This document shows, one piece after another, positions 1 through 19,101 of a DNA stretch of 64,000 nt. The stretch is from Ceratotherium simum simum. Its lineage: Eukaryota; Chordata; Mammalia; Perissodactyla; Rhinocerotidae. The stretch's first letter is position 1; the number at the start of each line of letters is the position of its first letter. Position numbers and translations under genes: made by a program. The DNA is taken from the NCBI RefSeq assembly GCF_000283155.1, contig NW_004454178.1, forward strand, positions 9,524,931 to 9,588,930, read 5' to 3'. The notes under the pieces were generated by a model. It had not been told where the DNA came from. It was given only the letters and a program-made list of their open reading frames with translations, and ran no database searches.

Positions 1-6820
<6,820 letters not shown>

Positions 6821-7224
6821 CGTGTCCCCTGCTGTCTTAACTACCAGGTCTCCTCTGTCGCACCGCCCCTTGAGATGGATTGTGTGCTGCCCTCCTGCCC
6901 AGCCAGATTTCCCTCAGGGCCTGTCACCCCTTCTGTTGCCAGAGCCTCCCAGCCTTGCTGTATGTGTGTGGCATATGGGGGAGGGGGGACGGACAGGGGG
7001 CTTTTATTGGGGAACCACAAATACCTCTGATTAGGCCCAATTCCGAGACTGCCCCCTTGGGCCCCCTACCCCACCTTCAGACAGACCATCAGGGCCCTGG
7101 AACACCACCTGCTGCTCCTTTTGAAGGACACCGCTGCTCCTCCAGTCCCGTCCCTGAAGAAGCTTACAGCCTCTTCCCATTAAACCTGCCTGAGTGAGCA
7201 CCTTTTATGCACAAGAGCCAATTC

Positions 7225-7480
7225 AGGAAAAATTACAGTGTTAAGAAAAATGGAAATCTCTATCTTGTTCTCGGAGAAGAAGACTCAATACTCTAAAGAT
7301 GTCAATTCATCCTACATTAATCTATAATTTCAATGCAATGCAATCTCAACCAAAATACCAAGGGGAAATTTGGGGAGAATTTGGGAAGATAGGAGGGGAA
7401 CTTAGGACATATAAAAAAATTAAGAAATCACAGAATAAAACATCAGCACACATACATTAAAGGTTTCTGTAGGGAAACCT
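7225..7480 (+). repeat. L1 fragment (ORF2-like)
   Basis: Contains 'actctaaagatgtcaattca' and 'ataatttcaatgcaatgcaa', a decayed version of the L1 ORF2 stretch around the 'caatcccaatcaaaatcccag' region. No open reading frame survives. Confidence 0.6.
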
Positions 7481-9224
7481 TAATTATTCAATATAGGGCG
7501 TGGGGGCAATTGAGTAGCTGTGAGGGGGCAAGAGTGAAGTCTGTCTCTCTTTTTACTCCCTCCAAAAAACAAATTCAAGTGGATCAAAGACTTCGGAAGC
7601 TTGATGGATTCAAGTAGGTCTCAGCGTTCCAGTTGCTTCTCACAGATTTGAGGGATTACTTTTTAAAGGAGTCAAGAAGGGGGTAGAGCTCACAAACACA
7701 TAAATTCAGACAGTCTGTAGGTGAAATAAACCTAATGGGGTTTTAGTCTTAAGGTCCCTAATCTGCCGGTCCTAACTGGCTTTTTCCAGAAACTTCCAAA
7801 AGCCTTTCTGGTGTCTCTGTCTTTCTCCCCATCCTGGGATGCGGTCCTCGCTAAGTTGCCCTTTCCCTTCTGGGTTGCGTACGTCCCACCCTCCAAGGAG
7901 GCCCCCCTTCTCCATGTATTCTTTACCTTTGCCCTGGGAGCTTCTGGGGCTACCTGCCATATCCCCGCCCTCTGACCCCAGTGACTCATGGTCATTTCTT
8001 TCTTCCCCCGTGCTCCAATGGGGTGAACCTTACAGGCCCCAGAAGTACGCCCAATCACCATGTAGTGGAATCCAAATGAAATTAGAAGTAGCATTTCCAA
8101 CCTCTTCACACTTGGGATAGAGGAGGAGGGATGGGTGAGGGGGCTTCTCATCCTTGAACCTGTTGGGGACCCCAGAATCCGAGCTAGTCTCTCTGTGAGA
8201 GGAACACCCGGGTAAGGCTGGGCCCAGGGGGATAAGGGGTGGTGTGTGTATCTGAGTAATTTCTGGAGCCTCTTGCCTCCTTCTTCTTTCCCGTGAATGA
8301 GTTATGTGTCATCTACCCCACAAAGGATAAAGGGACACGTAGGTCAGAGGAAGTCTTAGCCCCATCGTCCAAAAATAAGCTTAGGTGCAGACTAGTCACT
8401 AAGGCAGAGGGAGTGTAGGGATCTTAGACCCTCAGAGTCAGACCTCAAAGTCCCCCAAGCAATGACCCCCACAATGCAGAAATCCCAGCCTTGACCCAAC
8501 ACCTCGATGAGCAGTCATCAGCTCTGCTTGAACGTCTCCCGTGTCAGACAACGCACTCCCTCCATGGCGGCCCCTTCCAGCTGGGGTCAGCTCTGAAAGT
8601 CAGCCCTTCGTTCTCAGCACACATCTATCTCCTGTGGCTACTACCCACTTGTCTTTGGAGAAGAAAGGAGGTCCAGACCCACCTGTGTCCCCCAAGGGGA
8701 AGCATTCTTTGAGCAGACCCTTCCAGGGACTAGAGATTCTGGCTCTAAGCCCTGCGCTTTGCCTATCTGCTTGGGAGCTGGACAGTGACCCAGGAACTCT
8801 AGGACAGGGGAGATGGGTGTGGTGCTCCCAGAGAATAGACAAAAATAAACCAAAACAGATCTGGGCCTCGTGTGGTCATACACATACACCCCATTGCCTC
8901 CATGGCAAAACCTCTCTCTGCTCTTTGGGACTCTCTGGTGTCTTTTTCAAGACTCTGAACATAGAGAAATAAGAGGGCTCACAGGGGGCTGACTGGCTTC
9001 CCCCTGGACCCACATGACCAGTTCTAGACCAACTCAGACCCCACCTGAGCGGGTGGAGTAGGAAGGATGGTGGAGGCAAGTATGTCCCTAAGCCAGGAAC
9101 AGAGGTCTCAGTGGGCACCTTCCTACCCTCTCTGTCCACTCTGGCTACCTTTCCACCCCCAGCCCCTTGAGACAAAGCAGGCCACCCATTCCCCCCGCTT
9201 CCTCCTCTCCCTAAAAGCCTGCCC

Positions 9225-9405
9225 AGGATACAAATGCAAATACATCAATGACCTTTGATTCAACACCTAAAATGTCAGCTACCCAAGGGCAAGGTTTTTA
9301 CTCATTTTTTTCACCACTGTAATGTACCCCAGTGCCTGGAAGAGTGTTTTGTCCATAGAAGGTGCTCATTAAATATTTAAGTACTTCTTGAATGAATACC
9401 CACTG
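9225..9405 (+). repeat. L2 3' end
   Basis: Typical L2 tail words: 'agggcaaggtttttactcat', 'ccagtgcctggaagagtgtt', 'aggtgctcattaaatattt' and a terminal 'gaatgaata'. Confidence 0.7.
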
Positions 9406-9479
9406 GGCACTTCTATTTACTTTTCTCTAAATTAAATATTTACCAGAAAGGCTGACGGCCCCCACTTCATTCACTGATT

Positions 9480-9640
9480 CAACCAATACTGACTGAGCTT
9501 TTACTAGGTGCCAGGCATATGGTGCATCATTATGACTCAGCAGAAACTCCCCACAGCCCAGAGAGGTGGGGTGAACTGCCAAGGTCACACAGCATATCTG
9601 TGGCAGAGGAGGACTAGGCCCCAGGCTCCTTGGCCTCCAG
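9480..9640 (-). repeat. MIR-type SINE fragment (antisense)
   Basis: It shows 'gagcttttactaggtgccag' and 'gccaaggtcacacagc', the antisense MIR landmarks. Confidence 0.6.
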
Positions 9641-9845
9641 AGCCCAGATTTCTTTCCATGACACCATAGGCTTGTGATTGCAAGGCAGGGCAGATTGGCA
9701 GCACACACCCAGACTGGCGCCAGGCCGCGGGGCACTGTGGGGCCCATGCTGAGGGACAGATGAATGCCTTGCAGCCAGCTGCCCCCGGTGACCAGCCTGG
9801 CCAGGGCCTGACGGCTTCCGGCTGTCACAGCTAGTGCGGGGTCCT

Positions 9846-9859
9846 CCAGGAGAGGGCGC
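9846..9859 (+). promoter_or_regulatory. CTCF-like motif (candidate)
   Basis: CCAGGAGAGGGCGC differs at one position from the commonly used core CCASYAGRKGGCRS. It lies between DES and SPEG, where an insulator would make sense. This is a motif match by eye only. Confidence 0.35.
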
Positions 9860-10054
9860 CCAAGACTCGCTCGGCCTGTGCCCTCCCTAGCAGGCCCACA
9901 CGCTCCTCATGCGCACATCAGTGCATGCCCCCATTACCGACATTCAGACGGGAGACCCACAAGCCTGTTCCAGGCTCTGTGCCAGGCCCTTCTAAATAGT
10001 TACTATTCATTTTAATATTTAATATAATAATTTAAAGCCATCACAACAAGCTAA

Positions 10055-10605
10055 GTCAGATCATGTAATTCCTCGGCTCAAGATCCTGAGATGACTTCCC
10101 ATTTCTCTAGGAATAAAAGCTCCATGGTCTACAAGACGCTCAGCTATCTGATCCCTGCTATCTGTCTGATCTTATGTCCCTCTACTCTCCCCCAACTCCC
10201 TCCAGCCCCTCTGGCCACCTGCTCTTCTCAGAGCCCCCAGGGCATAGTCCCACTCCTGCCTGAAGCAGTCCTGCCCAGACATCTGCACCATTTCCTTCCT
10301 CTCCCCTTCAAGATTGGCTCAGCTGTTCCCAGTGAGGTCAATTCCTATACCCTATGTGAAAACGCAAGCCCCCACCACACTCCCATCCCCCTTACCCTGC
10401 TAGATTTTTTTCCACAGTACTGTCTCCTTCTAACGATCTATGTCATTGCTTTATTTCTTTATATTTGTCTCCTTCCTCGACTATAAACAGCATGGGGGCA
10501 GGAATCCTTGTCTGTTTTGTCCACTGCTGTACCTCTAGTGCTTAGGACAGTGCCAGGCACATAGTAGGAACTCAGAAATATATGTCGAATGAATGAATAA
10601 ACCGT
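10055..10605 (+). repeat. L2 3' end, long copy
   Basis: A long L2 remnant: 'gatgacttcccatttct', 'gctatctgatccctgctatc', 'aaacagcatgggggcaggaa', 'gtgccaggcacatagtagga' and a terminal 'gaatgaatgaataa'. Confidence 0.8.
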
Positions 10606-10609
10606 GAGG

Positions 10610-10740
10610 TGGGCTACGCCCATTTTATAGATGAGGAAACTGAGGCTTAGAGATGTTAAGGGACTTGATCAAGATCACACAGTTCATTTATTCAACCAAC
10701 TGACCAGCCAACCAGCCAACATTTACAGACCACCTACTGC
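10610..10740 (-). repeat. MIR-type SINE fragment (antisense)
   Basis: Contains 'cccattttatagatgaggaa', 'actgaggcttagag' and 'atcacacag', the reverse of the MIR consensus core and tail. Confidence 0.65.
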
Positions 10741-10879
10741 ATTCCACGCAAGTTGGTGACTCACAGTGCTGGGTGGCTTTGGGTTATTGGTTTTTAAAAA
10801 GTCTCTAGTCCTTTGTTCCTGATGTTCCTTCCACTTACAATGCCTTCCTCCACATTTTTACCTTTTAGAATTTAATTTT

Positions 10880-11070
10880 CGTTTAAGAATTCAATTCATC
10901 ATCCACAGTTGCCAGGGGTTGGTGGAGGGGGCGTGGCTGACTACAAAGGGGATGCTGGGCGAATATTTAGGGTGATGAGACTGTTCTGTATGGTCCTGGG
11001 GTAGCCGATGCACAGTTCTCTGCATTTGTCAAAACCTGGAGAACTGCACATCACAAAGAGTAAGCTTTAA
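10880..11070 (+). repeat. L1 3'-end fragment (old)
   Basis: A decayed L1 3' UTR pattern: 'gttgccaggggttggtgg', 'gagactgttctgtatggtcc', 'catttgtcaaaacctggaga', 'actgcacatcacaaagagta'. Confidence 0.6.
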
Positions 11071-11349
11071 TGTGTGCAAACTAAAACAGAAAATTTCCTT
11101 TTTCAAGGCTATTAGTCCCTATGGACATAATTCCGTGTTTCAATTGTTTCTTTCTACCCTCTCCATGCACACACAGACATAAGCACACTTTGACTTCCAT
11201 CTCCCAGAATGATGGTGGGGGATAAGGAGGCGACATTAAGAGTACCTTTCTCCATCTCATAGGGACTCAGGGCTCTTCTCTTGGCTGCTCTCTGCCCTTC
11301 CCAGCTTCATCCCTCAGGGCTCAAGTTCAGGCCTGGGTCTCTCACCCGA

Positions 11350-11705
11350 AGTTTTTTTTAAACTTTTTATTTTGAGATAATTACAGACTCACAAGCAGCT
11401 ATAAGAAACAATACAAAGAGAGCCCATCTACCCTCCACTTGGTTTCCCCCAATGGAGTATCTTGCATAACTATAGTACCATATCACTGCCAGGAAATTGC
11501 CATCGATACAGTTTACCCACCTTCTTCAGATTTTACCAGTTTTACATGCACTCATTAGTGTGTGTGTGTGCACGCGTGCATGTGTGTGTTTGTGTGTGCA
11601 CTTAGTTCTATGCAGTTTTATCACATGTGCAAATTCATGTGACCACCACCAGAGTCAAGACACAGAACTGTTCCATCACAAAAGTCTCACTTGGACTCTT
11701 AAAAG
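11350..11705 (+). repeat. L1M-type 3' UTR with internal (TG)n
   Basis: 'ttattttgagataattacag', 'caatggagtatcttgcataa', 'ctatagtaccatatcactgc' and 'gttttatcacatgtgcaaat' follow the mammalian L1M 3' UTR order. A TG-rich microsatellite (11558-11601) interrupts it. Confidence 0.75.
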
Positions 11706-11714
11706 CGGTAATGT

Positions 11715-11890
11715 CTTATCTTGATGTTTCTCAAAGTGCAACTCTTAGATGCCTCTGAGTCACCTGGACCACTTGTTAAAAGTGCAGATTCCTGAACTCT
11801 CCCAGCGACCCTACTGAACCTGTGTCTCTGGGGGGGTGGCAGAACCTGTACTTTATAGAGGCCATACTTTGAGAACCACTGGTCTAACTG
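11715..11890 (+). repeat. MER5-like hAT DNA transposon fragment
   Basis: 'ttctcaaagtgcaactct', 'gagtcacctggaccacttgt' and the closing 'tttgagaaccact' are landmarks of the MER5 nonautonomous hAT family. Confidence 0.65.
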
Positions 11891-12250
11891 GTCTCCAACT
11901 TGCCCATCTCCGGTTCACCCTCCACACTATGGCTGCCAGAGGGATCGTTCTAAAACACAGCTCTGACCACATTATCCTGCTGCTTAACACTCTGCACTGG
12001 GGCCCAACTGCCATCAGGATAGAGACCTTAGCAAGCAAAGCTCTCTCCGTCAGGCCCCACCTCCCACCTCCACTCACCCCACCCCACTGCGGTTCAATCC
12101 CTCCAAACTCCTCCAATTTCAGAACACATCATCTACTTTCATCACACTCTGATTTTAGTCATGCTGTTCCCTCTGCGTGGAACGTCCTTCCCACTCTTCT
12201 CTGCCTGTTGCAACCCTATTCAATTACTCATTTTTATGGATGAGGACTTG
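11890..12250 (+). repeat. L2 3' region
   Basis: 'atggctgccagagggatcgt', 'acagctctgaccacattatc' and 'tcatgctgttccctctgcgt' reproduce the L2 ORF-end/3' consensus. Confidence 0.75.
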
Positions 12251-12726
12251 GAGGTTGAGAGATGTTTGGTGTCAGCCAGCAAGTAAGGGCAAGACCAGCT
12301 GGGAGCCGGAATCCTCCTCACTCCTTGCTCCTGGTTTTACTGATCACCGCGCTGTCATGGAGGCTGGGGGCCGCCCCTGTCCTCTTCCCTGCTGTCTGCT
12401 CACCTCCACTTGGGCCTCCCTCCCCATCTGCCTCTCAGGCAGATCACCCAGGGCCTCTCCCTCTCCCCCAGCCAGTGGGACAGGGAATCAGGGGTCTGAA
12501 AGGAGGGAGGAACAGGAATGGGATTGCGCTCAGGGGTAACCCGACTCTGGGGTGGGGGGCAGGCACACCACGGGGGAGGGGGCTTGGAACAAGTCCTCAG
12601 GGACCTGTTTAAGCTGGGGCAGGCTATGGGGGCTCCTGGAGGGAGAGAAGGAGCAGAGAGATGTCCAAGTTCCCTCCTCTGCTGCCCCCTCCCTCCACAG
12701 CTCCCTCGCAACCCGAGCCGGGGGGC

Positions 12727-12736
12727 CTAAAAATAG
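12727..12736 (+). promoter_or_regulatory. SPEG: MEF2 box / TATA-like element upstream of SPEG
   Basis: CTAAAAATAG is a perfect match to the MEF2 consensus YTAWWWWTAR. It lies in a GC-rich stretch 179 bases upstream of the SPEG start codon. It is the only AT-rich box near the start, so it may serve as a muscle enhancer site, a TATA substitute, or both. The transcription start itself is not visible. Confidence 0.6.
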
Positions 12737-12914
12737 CCCCCGAGGCACAACCACCGGCCGCCCTGGTGACCTTCTGGGTAGCACAGGCCGAAGGCAGGCG
12801 GGCAGCAGGAAGGCAGGACGCCGGCCCCCCAGGACTCATCTCCAGGGCACCATCCCCTGGGTGCCCCCGTGGCCATCCAGTTCCAGCGTCTCCCCAGCCC
12901 AGCTCGCAGAGGCC

Positions 12915-13293
12915 ATGCAGAAAGCCCGGGGCATGCGAGGCGAGGACGCGGGCACGGGGGCACCCCCCAGCCCCACGGTGCCCCCGAAGAGGGCCAAGGT
13001 GGGGGCCGGCGGAGGGGCCGGGGCCGGGGCGCCCGTCTTCCTGCGGCCCCTGAAGGACGTGGCGGTGTGTGCGGGCAGCGACGTGCGGCTGCGGGTGGTG
13101 GTGAGCGGGACGCCCCAGCCCGGCCTCAGCTGGTTCCGGGATGGGCAGCCCCTGCCCCCGCCGGCCCCCGAGCCCAGCTGCCTGTGGCTGCGGAGCTGCG
13201 GGGCACAGGACGCCGGCGTGTACAGCTGCAGGGCCCAGAACCAGCGGGGCCAGGCCTCCTGCGAGGCTGTTCTCACAGTGCTGGCGGTCGGAG
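12915..13293 (+). CDS. SPEG: SPEG exon 1: N-terminus and Ig1
   Basis: The start context is GAGGCCATGC. The first ~38 residues are basic and Gly/Ala-rich ([11 protein letters not shown]), then an I-set Ig domain follows ([21 protein letters not shown]73, and DAGVYSC with the paired Cys). The donor GTAATG starts at 13294 and the exon ends in phase 1. The exon lies in a CpG-rich stretch. Confidence 0.95.
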
Positions 13294-16200
13294 GTAATGG
13301 GGAGGAGAGGGCTCACCTGGCGGGGTGGGGTGTGCAGAGGTAGACCAGGCCTGCTCCGGCCACGTGGGGAGGTACCGGTTCATCCAGCCTTCTCCCCAGG
13401 TGCTCTGGCTTCTCAGCTGTGCTGATCCAGAAGTGACCATCAAGAACAAAGTGCAGGGAAAGTGATGTCAAGGTTGAGAGGCTCTGTGTAGGAAGGTCAG
13501 AGGTCAAGGGCCAGCATTTGGTAGGCAAAGTCTGAGCCCCACTCAGGCCTCTCTGGGAATTCTGTGAAAGCCTTCCTAGTTTCCCTGTAGAGAGAGGCCT
13601 TCTGGGAAATCACCTTCATCAGCTTCAGTAGTTTAGATTTGAGACCCCTGATCAACCCCTTACAGGCATGTGCATGACTGAAGGAGGGGCCAGTCCCCTG
13701 GTCCTGCTGCACTGTTGAGGGGATGGGTCAGAGCTCCTTGCAGTCCATTGCTGGGGCAGGTTGATATGGTTGGCACCAGGCTGGTTGGAAGAGGCCAGTG
13801 AGTGGACAAGTATGAACAGGGTGCAGAGCATCAGGGCTGGGGGCCTGGGCGTGTATGGAGGTGGGTGTTTGAGAATCCACATGCAAGCACGCACGTGGCA
13901 GGTGTGTGTACCAGCTGTGGAGGGGTCTGGTGGTACAAGCAGATGAGGGACAGGTGTTTGTAGAGTTGGTATGGAGAGTCCATGGATATGTCTACCTGAG
14001 GTTCCAAAGTGGATGTTTGGAGGGCCTGGAAGGGAGATGCTTGTGAGGGTAGAGTGCCAGGCTCGTGTGTAAAGGGATGGATGATGGTCTGAGGCAGAAG
14101 GGGAGAGGCATGAGACTAGGCCTGGTGCTAGGGTCCTGCTGGGGCTGGTGTGGGTGCCAAGCCAGGGCCAATTCTCCTTGGGTCAATTTTTGGGCTTCCT
14201 TTTTGACTTCCTGAGCCCCGAAGCCAGCCAGTTCTTCTCCAGGCTTAAGACAGAACCTTGGCAACCTGAGTCTTGAGAAATAGAATTCTGAGAAAGTAGG
14301 CTACAGTCGGGGGAGATGGCAAAGAGCTTGGGGGCCGCTGAATCTGCCCTGGTCATTTTCAAGAGGGAATTCTCACTCCAGCTGGATGATGTCTTGTAGG
14401 GGTATATGCTTGGGGGCTAAGGAGGAGGCTCAGGGATGAAGGACCTAACAGCTGGAGGGGAAAGAAGGCTCTAGGGTGCAGCCAAGTCAAGAGATGAAGC
14501 AGAGGCTCAGCTCCCTCTGTCAGCATCTCGGCTCTCTCCCTAGCCCCACCCTGCCCCACCTCCTACAGTCTTCAGTGAGAGAGAGGCCAAGGCTGGCTTC
14601 TCTTGGGTGGCCTCGCACCTGTCCAGGTACTGGCTTTCCTAGCCTGGGGATAGGGGACGAGGCATGTCCTAGCAGAGCCCTGAGGTGAGATAGGATCAGA
14701 TTCCTTGGGGATCTTAGCTCCGGTCCCCTTAGGGGCAAAGGGGACTGAAAACAGAACATAAATCAGAGGCAAGATAGATTGATGAGAATACGGCTTGGGG
14801 GAGAGCGATATTAGGGAAGGGAAAGGCAGCGCTGAGAAGGAGTGTGGTGGTCATAATGTTTGTTTAAAGTTGGGAAGAACCACAGAGAACCACAGCTCCA
14901 AACACTGCCTTTTACGGGTGAGGATGCTGTGGTCCAGAGTGGAGGGAGATCTGCCCGAAGACATACAGCTAGTTATGGCCCTCCCAGAACTAGGGACTAG
15001 TCCTCCTGGTTTCTGATCTGGGGACTTGTTACTACTCCAGAAGTTCTGGATGGAGGAGAGAGAAAGGGAGGGGGAGCTGTCCATTGTATGGAGAGTAGTC
15101 CAGATCTGGCCTTTCTGAAAACGAGAGCCCCCTACTCTGCCCTGGTCCCCCAAAGTGGGGAGAGTGACAAAGTGCTAGAGCCCCCCAGCAGGGCTGTGTC
15201 CTCAGCCCCTCTGTAATCTGGGGCATGGTCGGCAGAGGTGAGTCCTGGCTGGGTATGTCTAGACAGAGGCTGGGGGCTGGTTCCAGGCTGTTCTGGTGGA
15301 CTAGCATGTCTGAAAGGCTTGGGGTGAGGAAAGGACCCTCGGTGCTCTGGGGCTGGATGTGGGGCCTTTTGACAGTCATGTTAAAACAGGAAGAGGGATG
15401 GGTTGCAGCAAGTCACATTTGAGAATTTTTTCATCCTGGTGAAATCTTTATCCCAAGGGTGGCCTGATAATTATCATTAATTGGTAATAATTCTTAGTAG
15501 TCATTTATAATAATATGAATAGCTACTATGTTACTGTGTGGCAGGCAATATGCTATCATATCCTTTGATATATCTTTTAAGTCCTGCGGCAACCCTGGGG
15601 AAACTGAGGCCCAGAAGGATTAAATGACATGTCCTGTTGTACAGACAGAAGCGGGCAGAGCAAGAATGGAAGGCTTGGTCTGTCCCACTGCAAAGAACCA
15701 TGTGCTTAACTACTACGCCCCTCCCACACGATGTGGGGGAGGGAGGGGCTTTGCTTTGGTGATGTTGGGGGACAGACTGGGTGACTCTGGCTTCTTCCTC
15801 CTATTGCCCGCTCCCACTCACCTCTGCCCAGGAATAGGTCCTGGGCAGGGCATCTGGGCAAGCAGCTCAGTATTGCTCAGACTTATTCATGGAAAACTTT
15901 CTTGGTTGGGATCAACAGCAGGAGGACTTCAGGGTTCTCGAGGAAGCCCAGCCAGGACCTGGCTACAGAGGGAAGGAGGCTGTTTCCTGGCTGGGATTGC
16001 AGTCTGGCTCGGCAAGACGGGGTGATGCTAAGGTTCCTGGCACTCTTGAAGCCTGAGATGTTAGCTCAGGGATGGAGGGATGTTGGCATGGCTTGAGGAG
16101 GCTAGGGCCTTAAGAAGGCAAGTGGGCTGCAGGCTGGAGAGTTTGGAGGATGGGAAACAGGAGGGTGGGATTTGGGGTATAAAAACGAGGAAAGAAAAGG

Positions 16201-19054
16201 AATAGTGAAGATGGCAGAGATGCAGGATACTTGTAGAATCCTTACTATGTGTAAAACGCCCTATCCCATTTAGGTACTTAATCTCCCACACCCCAGGTGA
16301 CTGTTACAACCATTATACATATAAGAAAACTGGGGTTGAAGGAGGGAATTTATCCAAGGTCACGTGGCTAGTGAAGTGGCAGAGCCAGATCTGAAAGCTG
16401 GGTCTCTGTGTCTAGGTCCACCTTGCCTTTCCTCAGCAAGAGAAGTGTGGGAAGACTAAGGCACGGATCTGTCTTCATAACCATCCTTCTGTCAATATCC
16501 CCAAAGCCATCTTCTGGCCCCGTCTCCAAGATGGGCAGGCGTACTCCTCTTTCAAAACATCAGGCTCCCACCTGCGTGGGCTGAGGAGCCATGTGCAAAT
16601 CAAATGACCAGAGCAAGTGCCACCCTTGAAGCTTGGGGCATGTGTGACTGGAGGGGGGGCCTGCACTACAGGGTGGAAGGTAAGAGGAGAAGGCACGGCT
16701 GAGGGAAGGCGCGAGCTGACGATGCTCACCATGTTGGTTAGCTGGAAGTTTCATAGCTGGGGTCTGGAAGACTCTGTTGTCAATCAGAAGGGCCAAAGGT
16801 CAAGAGATGGTAGTGAACCATGCTGGGGACTTGAAGGCACGGAGCGGAGAGGTTAGGGATAGGGAGAGAGGGCCAGTTTAGGCAAGAGAAAGGTGGAGAA
16901 TACACCAGAACCTTCGTTGAGAAATATTGTGCAGTTATCATCTTTTTCACCTGGAATTTGGAATGTCTGGATGAAACACCAGGAGGAAACTAGTATGGAG
17001 TTGGGAATGGGTATGGAGAGTGTCATCATCCATTCATGCCAAGTCCTAATGAGGGAGAGGACGAGCTCGAGTGGGAATACTGAGGAGCCCTGGTAGAGAA
17101 GAGAGAAGTGAGCAGAGGGGCCCCGAAGTAGCCAAAGTCCATGCAAGAGAACTTTCCTGAAGCCAGCGCAGGCCCTCCCCGGAAGATCCTGACTGTGAGA
17201 TGGTCATTTCTGCAGCTGTTTCTTGGAAAAGAGTCTGGGTCAGGACAGAGAAGGGAGGAAGGCTGGATGAATGAGCTGTTCCAGGAAGACTTAACACCCC
17301 ACTCCCTGCCACCCATCATCCTCTCCACCCCCAGCTCTGCCACCCCCTCCCACATTTATGGAGTGCCTACTGTATGCCAATCACTGTTCTAGGTGCTTGG
17401 GATACATAAGCGGGGAGGGGGGAAGGGACACCCAAATTCCCATCCTCCTAGAGATTATGTTCTAGTGAGGGGAGACAGGTAATATGCAATAAACATAATA
17501 AATAAGTAAAAATTATGTAGTATGTCGAAATGTACGTAGAAATACAGAGCAGGAGAAGCTAGAGGAGGGGTGGGAGAAACTGACCTGAGGCAGGAAAGAG
17601 AGGAGGGAAAGAGGAGGCGAATGGGGGCATCTGGCTCAGAAGAGGGTCTGTATGAGGGATCAGGCATGGCATGATGACTCTGGGTTTCTCTGGTTAAGGG
17701 GAAAAGCTGGCAGTGCAGAAATTGGAAGTCTGGGTTTGGGGAAATGGCAGGGGGCCGTAGCTGCCCAGCTGTGGAGGAAAAATGGGCAATCTGGGGCCAG
17801 CTGGGGGAGGCCCAGCCTGCGAGCATGCCCCAGGCCAGCCCTGTGGGGGTGAGCGGTGCAGGCCCAGAGCAGGAACACAGAATCCCACAGGCCCCTCCTC
17901 GTCCCAGCTGTCCCGTCACTCACGCCCGCTGCCCATTGGTTATTTTTGTTACGGAATGTGCCAGCCCCTCGGATTCTCCTGGGGAACAGGGGCTCAAGTT
18001 ACGCCCCTCCTCACTCAGCTCCCCTATCTGTGAGTGGGCATGTTCAGGGGTGGGCTGTGAAAGTGCCTGTGGGTATTCTGGGTCCTCTGGCTGGAAGTGA
18101 CACGGACACACGTGTCCCCTCAGTGCACGGCCCCGTGCATGTGTCTGTACGTGCACCATTACCCTCCGGGGGTCTGGGGAACAGAACCACCTGCATGCAC
18201 CCAGAATGTACAAGACATGACCTTAAACTTCAAAATCAAGGGGCCACAAGCTCCAATAACTTCAGGAGCCAAGTAGAAACTGAAAATGAGTGAGGTGCCG
18301 TGGTCAGCGGCCGAACTTGAGCGTGCTTGCCACCTGCAATATTGCGCAGGCTGAACAAAACTCATCAGTTGGCCTCTATTTATTTTGGACCCATGTTTTA
18401 ACGAAATAAAGTTAAGGAACCTGCAGTGTGGGAGGCTTTATGGCCTAGTGGTCAATAACTCAGTCACAGCGCCGGCGTTAGAATCCTGGCTCTCCTGATT
18501 ATTGGCTGTGTGACCTTGGGCAAGTAACCTCTCTGTGCCTGGGTCTCTTCCCTTGTTGTGAGGATTAAATGAGTTTCCTCATATAAAGTGCTTTGTTAGC
18601 ACAGTGCTCGGTACATACTAAGCATGCTTAAGTGTTAATGATAATTACTTAGTACTCACATCTCAGAAACTAGGCTTGGCACTACTTGTGTAGGCTGGGA
18701 TGGGAATCTGGATCTGGGGGACTCCTGGAGACACAGAACCTGTGTGGCTGTGGCTAAGCGACAGGACTTCTCTGAGCCTTTGTCGCTTGTCATTTTAAAG
18801 GAACTCAGGTAAATGTTCCTGAGGGTTTCAAGCTGTGGGGTTATTGTGATGAGGCAACATTTGAAAAGTGGCCAGCACTTACTAAATGCTTAAGAAATTT
18901 AGTTATAATGATTGTTGGGGTGGGGAGACAGTAGAGTTTCTGTAGGCAAAGTGTGCATGGTGCTGCATGGGAGGAGGACAAAGAAAGTCTGGTGCGGGTC
19001 CTCATCCGTGAGTGAGAAGGTGGGTCACATTTGTGAAAACAGGAGTACCTCTGG

Positions 19055-19101
<47 letters not shown>

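Larger units (their letters stand above)
6825..12700. other. DES-SPEG intergenic region
   Basis: About 5.9 kb without a supported gene. Ancient repeats dominate: an L1 ORF2-like piece (7225-7480), L2 3' ends (9225-9405, 10055-10605, 11890-12250), MIR fragments (9480-9640, 10610-10740), L1 3' ends (10880-11070, 11350-11705) and a MER5-like element (11715-11890). About 7480-9220 is mostly unique and could hold regulatory DNA, but no motif there is decisive. Confidence 0.75.
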
